Assembly: GCA_947442115.1 (NCBI GenBank)
Contig: CANEVK010000107.1
Location: 1 to 8,460 of the forward strand
Direction: 5' to 3'
Origin: Bacteriovoracaceae bacterium
GTDB taxonomy: Bacteria; Bdellovibrionota; Bacteriovoracia; Bacteriovoracales; Bacteriovoracaceae
Length of the DNA: 8,460 nt
Shown here: positions 5,733 to 8,460 of the stretch, piece after piece
Numbering within the stretch: position 1 is the first letter of the stretch
Layout: every line of letters starts with the position of its first letter
Program-made: the position numbers and the translations under genes
The notes under the pieces: model-generated
Databases searched by the model: none
What the model was told of the DNA's origin: nothing
The model's input: only the letters and a program-made list of their open reading frames with translations

Positions 5733-5753
5733 ATGATTTTAACCGGAGGATAG
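5733..5753 (+). CDS. Six-codon upstream ORF (MILTGG) in the flagellin leader
   Basis: ATG at 5733 opens a six-codon frame ending in TAG (5751-5753), four bases before the flagellin ATG. It is preceded by a full anti-16S match, AAGGAGG (5721-5727), with ideal 5-nt spacing. That site is as good as or better than the flagellin one. Its two Gly codons (GGA GGA, 5745-5750) are themselves the flagellin Shine-Dalgarno sequence, so a ribosome on this ORF covers flagellin's ribosome site and terminates within reach of its start. It may act as a leader peptide for coupling or repression. Alternatively, AAGGAGG serves as a standby ribosome site and the peptide is incidental. The arrangement is direct; translation is inference. 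Confidence 0.45.
   Translation: MILTGG
5745..5750 (+). promoter_or_regulatory. Flagellin ribosome-binding site, overlapping the upstream ORF
   Basis: GGAGGA, 7-8 nt before the flagellin ATG at 5758, fixes that start. It lies entirely within codons 5-6 of the six-codon upstream ORF. Confidence 0.8.
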
Positions 5754-5757
5754 GTCT

Positions 5758-6591
5758 ATGGGTTTCAGAATTAACACAAACGTTGCATCAATGCAGGCAC
5801 AAAGCTCTCTAAGCAAAGTGAATCGCGAGTCCCAAGAAAGTTTCGCGAAGCTCAGTTCTGGTCAGAGAATTACAAAAGCCGCAGATGATGCTGCAGGATT
5901 AGCGATCTCAGAAAAATTAAAAGCTGAGATCAGGTCAGCTCAACAAGCTAACCGAAACGTAAACGACGGTGTTTCTCTTGTGCAAGTTGCTGAGGGTGGA
6001 TTGAACGAAACGTCTAATATTTTAGTTCGTATGCGTGAATTGGCCATCCAATCTGCTTCTGATACAGTGGGAGACTCTGAAAGAGGCATGGCAAACTTAG
6101 AGTATCAACAATTGAAATCGGAGATGGACCGTATTTCCCAAGTGACAGAGTTTAACGGGAAAAAATTGTTGAATGGTTCTGGAGATAAAATTGATTTCCA
6201 AGTTGGTACAGGTGCTGATGAGTTTAAAGACAGAATCAGCCTAGACACTTCGGTCATCAACTCTGGTATCGATGCGATGGGTGTAGAAGGTGTAGATGTT
6301 TCATCTAAAGAGGGTGCTCAAGGAAGTCTTGGTGCTCTTGATAGTGCGATCGAGAAGATTTCTGGTCAAAGAGCGGTCCTAGGATCACTTCAAAACCGAC
6401 TAACTTCAACATCGAACAACTTACAAGTCTACACTGAGAACATGAGTGCAGCTAATAGCCGAATCCGTGACGTAGACTATGCTGAGGAATCTGCTAAACA
6501 GGCCCGAAACCAGATCCTGACTTCTGCTGGTACTTCGGTTCTTGCTCAGGCCAACATGTCTAGTCAAAATGCTCTTAAGTTGATTGGCTAA
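5758..6591 (+). CDS. fliC: Flagellin (D0/D1-only filament protein)
   Basis: Structural subunit of the flagellar filament, exported by the flagellar type III system. The 277 residues hold both conserved ends. The N-terminal D0/D1 has MGFRINTNVASM, LSSGQRITKAADDAAGLAISE (about 32-52), NDGVSLVQVAEGGLNET (about 69-85) and the RMRELAIQSA segment (91-100); FNGKKLLNG spans about 132-140. The C-terminal D1/D0 has GALDSAIEKIS (about 192-202), SANSRIRDVDYAEE-like sequence (about 230-244) and the terminal helix SVLAQANMSSQNALKLIG. Only about 45 residues separate the two halves, so the exposed D2/D3 domains are absent, and there is no cysteine. Such short flagellins are normal in Bdellovibrio-like bacteria. 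The start is fixed by GGAGGA. It sits alone between a sigma-28-like promoter with a long structured leader and a strong terminator. The genome may carry other flagellin copies; none are in this window. Confidence 0.98.
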   Translation: MGFRINTNVASMQAQSSLSKVNRESQESFAKLSSGQRITKAADDAAGLAISEKLKAEIRSAQQANRNVNDGVSLVQVAEGGLNETSNILVRMRELAIQSASDTVGDSERGMANLEYQQLKSEMDRISQVTEFNGKKLLNGSGDKIDFQVGTGADEFKDRISLDTSVINSGIDAMGVEGVDVSSKEGAQGSLGALDSAIEKISGQRAVLGSLQNRLTSTSNNLQVYTENMSAANSRIRDVDYAEESAKQARNQILTSAGTSVLAQANMSSQNALKLIG

Positions 6592-6612
6592 TCCTTTCTG
6601 ATGACTTAACGC

Positions 6613-6642
6613 AGCCCTTCTCCTCTGGAGAAGGGCTTTTTT
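6613..6642 (+). terminator. Strong intrinsic terminator after flagellin
   Basis: A perfect 11-bp stem (AGCCCTTCTCC at 6613-6623, GGAGAAGGGCT at 6627-6637) with a TCT loop runs directly into a six-T tract, followed by ATTTT. It lies 21 bp after the flagellin stop and separates this monocistronic unit from trmB. Confidence 0.95.
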
Positions 6643-6682
6643 ATTTTACTGCTGTGTGTTTTTTTGCTACTGATGCCTGACT

Positions 6683-7405
6683 ATGACAACCCCAAATAAT
6701 AAAAAAACGATTGATGACAATTTTTGTTATCGCCCAGACTTTAAATACACTCATGATAATCCCTATCACGATAAGTTAGGTGTCTTCGACTCCTTCGTTC
6801 TTCGTGATGAAGAAGCTGAGTCCAATGTTGGCCACTGGAAAGAGCGCATCTTTAAAAATGCCCATCCTCTGGAAGTGGAGATTGGTACAGGTTATGGGGA
6901 ATTTATGATGGAGTATTGCCAACAAAATCCAAATATCAATTTCATCGGACTCGATCATCGATTTAAGCGTAGCTTCAGTGTCGCAAAAAAATTAGATAAG
7001 CTTGAGCATAAAAACTTTCGCTACCTGAGAGCTCGTGGAGAAAGAATAGAATTCATGTTTGATGAGAGTGAAGTTCAATCACTTTTTTATTTTTTTCCTG
7101 ATCCATGGCCCAAAAATCGCCACCATAAAAAGCGGCTTTTTCAAAAACCATTTTTGAATGCTTGTCATAAAGTTCTATCCCCTGGAGGAACTCTTTTTGT
7201 GAAAACAGATCATGATGGTTATTTTGACTGGATGCTAGATCATTTAAAAGATGAAAAAAGATTCGAGGTGATCTTGCAATCTCGCGACCTTAGAAAAGAA
7301 TATCCAGAACATTTCCTCTCGCAATTCACCACAAAATTTGAAAAGATATTTTTATCCCAAGGGACATTAATTAAATCTATCGTGCTGAAAAATATCAAAG
7401 GTTAA
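6683..7405 (+). CDS. trmB: tRNA (guanine-N7-)-methyltransferase TrmB
   Basis: TrmB uses S-adenosylmethionine to make m7G46 in the variable loop of tRNA. The 240 residues match the usual bacterial length. The SAM-binding motif is VEIGTGYGEF (65-74), with an acidic residue at the end of the next strand (GLDHRFKRS, Asp91). The family signature FFPDPWPK is at 137-144 with the catalytic Asp140, followed by the basic NRHHKKRL, and KTDHDGY is near 174-180. The N-terminal 60 residues are polar, as in other members. The ATG is the only possible start because an in-frame TGA lies three codons upstream. No Shine-Dalgarno site and no convincing promoter are visible in the 40 bp after the flagellin terminator. 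dnaG follows immediately (TAAATG), so the two genes are probably co-transcribed and translationally coupled. Confidence 0.97.
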   Translation: MTTPNNKKTIDDNFCYRPDFKYTHDNPYHDKLGVFDSFVLRDEEAESNVGHWKERIFKNAHPLEVEIGTGYGEFMMEYCQQNPNINFIGLDHRFKRSFSVAKKLDKLEHKNFRYLRARGERIEFMFDESEVQSLFYFFPDPWPKNRHHKKRLFQKPFLNACHKVLSPGGTLFVKTDHDGYFDWMLDHLKDEKRFEVILQSRDLRKEYPEHFLSQFTTKFEKIFLSQGTLIKSIVLKNIKG

Positions 7406-8460
7406 ATGAGTTTTGATCAATTAAAAGAGCGCATCAGAGAGACTCCGATCTCATCGATCATCAGTCACTACATGCCATTGAATAAAAAAGGTTCGGCCCT
7501 GATCGGTCTGTGCCCCTTTCATGCAGATTCTAAACCCTCCATGAATGTGAGTGACTCCAAGGGCATGTTCAAGTGCTTTGCCTGTGGAGCAGCTGGTGAT
7601 GCCATTACTTTTGTCAAAGACTTCACTAAAGCTGATTTTGTTGAGGCGCTTAAAGATATTGCCGGAAAATTAGGTCTTCCCTTTGAGGAATACCAAAAAG
7701 AGAAGAAAAAAAATCCTCGCCTAGAAATGGCTTACAGGGTTTTAAATGCTTCCACTAAACTTTATAAAAAAGTTGCGGATCAATCACCTCAGCCCTTTAT
7801 GGATTTTATTGCAAAAAGACAACTTTCAAATGAATCCATTGCCAAGTTTCAGATTGGTTATGCTCCAGGGAATAACTCGCTCCTCCGTTATCTTGAAACT
7901 ATCCCCTCTCAAGATAGAGACTTTGCTCAAAAAACCTCTCTGGATTTAGGCATTATCCGCCACAATAAAGACCGAGATAGTTATTATGATTTTTATCGGG
8001 ACCGAGTCATGTTTCCTATTCATGATCATTCCGGACAAATTTGTGGCTATAGTTCTCGAGCTGTCCTCCCCGACCAAGTTCCCAAATATCTCAACTCCGG
8101 TGAATCCTTTGCTTTTGATAAAAAATCAGTCTTGTTTGGATTTTACTTTGGGAAAAATGCTATCCGCCAGAACGATCAAGTGATTATCGTTGAGGGCAAT
8201 ATGGATGTGATCATGATGCACCAGTTTGGTTTTGAACAAACTGTTGGCACTATGGGTACAACCCTTTCAGATTCTTCTATACGCCTCATTTCACACCTCA
8301 CTAAAAATATTTATCTCGGCATGGATTCAGATATGGCCGGCAAAAAAGCTATGGCCAAGTATAATGCAGATTTTATGGCCATAGGCCTTCTCCCAAAGTT
8401 TTTAAGTTTTTCTCCGGCCAAAGACCCGGATGAATTTCTGCTCAATCAGGGTCGACTGGC
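7406..8460 (+). CDS. dnaG: DNA primase DnaG (3' end beyond window)
   Basis: DnaG makes RNA primers for chromosome replication. The frame is open from the ATG at 7406 to the right edge (351 codons). The N-terminal zinc-ribbon has Cys36, His39, Cys57 and Cys60 (CPFHADSKPSM and KCFACGAAGDAITFV). The RNA-polymerase core domain includes FYRDRVMFPIHDHSGQICGY and VPKYLNSGES. The TOPRIM catalytic acids are in IVEGNMDV (Glu263) and GMDSDMAG (Asp307, Asp309), nearly the same numbering as in E. coli primase. The missing part would hold the rest of TOPRIM and the helicase-binding C-terminal domain; about 230 residues are expected from E. coli's 581. The ATG directly follows the trmB stop (TAAATG), with AAAGG 4 nt upstream inside trmB. 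In many bacteria rpoD follows dnaG; that cannot be seen here. Confidence 0.97.
   Translation, partial: MSFDQLKERIRETPISSIISHYMPLNKKGSALIGLCPFHADSKPSMNVSDSKGMFKCFACGAAGDAITFVKDFTKADFVEALKDIAGKLGLPFEEYQKEKKKNPRLEMAYRVLNASTKLYKKVADQSPQPFMDFIAKRQLSNESIAKFQIGYAPGNNSLLRYLETIPSQDRDFAQKTSLDLGIIRHNKDRDSYYDFYRDRVMFPIHDHSGQICGYSSRAVLPDQVPKYLNSGESFAFDKKSVLFGFYFGKNAIRQNDQVIIVEGNMDVIMMHQFGFEQTVGTMGTTLSDSSIRLISHLTKNIYLGMDSDMAGKKAMAKYNADFMAIGLLPKFLSFSPAKDPDEFLLNQGRL

Noticed and set aside
7746..8183. Additional open frames inside dnaG
   Set aside because: They overlap the primase core domain in other frames and have no ribosome sites or recognisable content.

Overview
The window is 8.46 kb of AT-rich, densely packed bacterial chromosome. 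It encodes conserved housekeeping genes (scpA, scpB, an M50 protease, trmB, dnaG), a D0/D1-only flagellin, and several lineage-restricted-looking genes: two predicted outer-membrane proteins and two small proteins. The mix of a Gram-negative envelope, small flagellin, sigma-28-type promoters and orphan beta-barrel proteins fits a flagellated bacterium of the Bdellovibrio/Bacteriovorax (Bdellovibrionota) type. That placement is inference from gene character, not from a database search. No mobile elements, CRISPR arrays, tRNAs or rRNAs are visible.

Left arm (minus strand, 1-2273): a three-gene operon read leftwards encodes an M50/site-2-type intramembrane metalloprotease, ScpA (ATGA overlap with the protease stop) and ScpB (10-bp gap), which runs off the left edge. 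ScpA and ScpB are the kleisin and winged-helix subunits of SMC condensin.

Centre-left (plus strand, 2373-4931): a divergent operon begins with a NudB-like Nudix hydrolase. Its best promoter would start transcription on the A of its ATG, suggesting a leaderless mRNA. It is followed, with stop/start overlaps at both junctions, by two exported proteins that look like outer-membrane beta-barrels with an N-terminal periplasmic domain.

Centre-right (4982-6642): a flagellar regulon segment. A strong sigma-28 (FliA)-type promoter drives two unrecognised small proteins (86 and 61 residues). A second, weaker sigma-28-like site precedes a structured leader with three perfect stem-loops and a six-codon upstream ORF with an ideal ribosome-binding site. 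This leads into the flagellin gene, which ends at a textbook intrinsic terminator. This segment is the most interesting part of the window: two small unknown proteins tied by promoter type to late flagellar genes, plus a leader that looks built for post-transcriptional control of flagellin.

Right arm (6683-8460): trmB (tRNA m7G46 methyltransferase) is followed with no gap (TAAATG) by dnaG (primase), cut by the right edge after its TOPRIM core begins.
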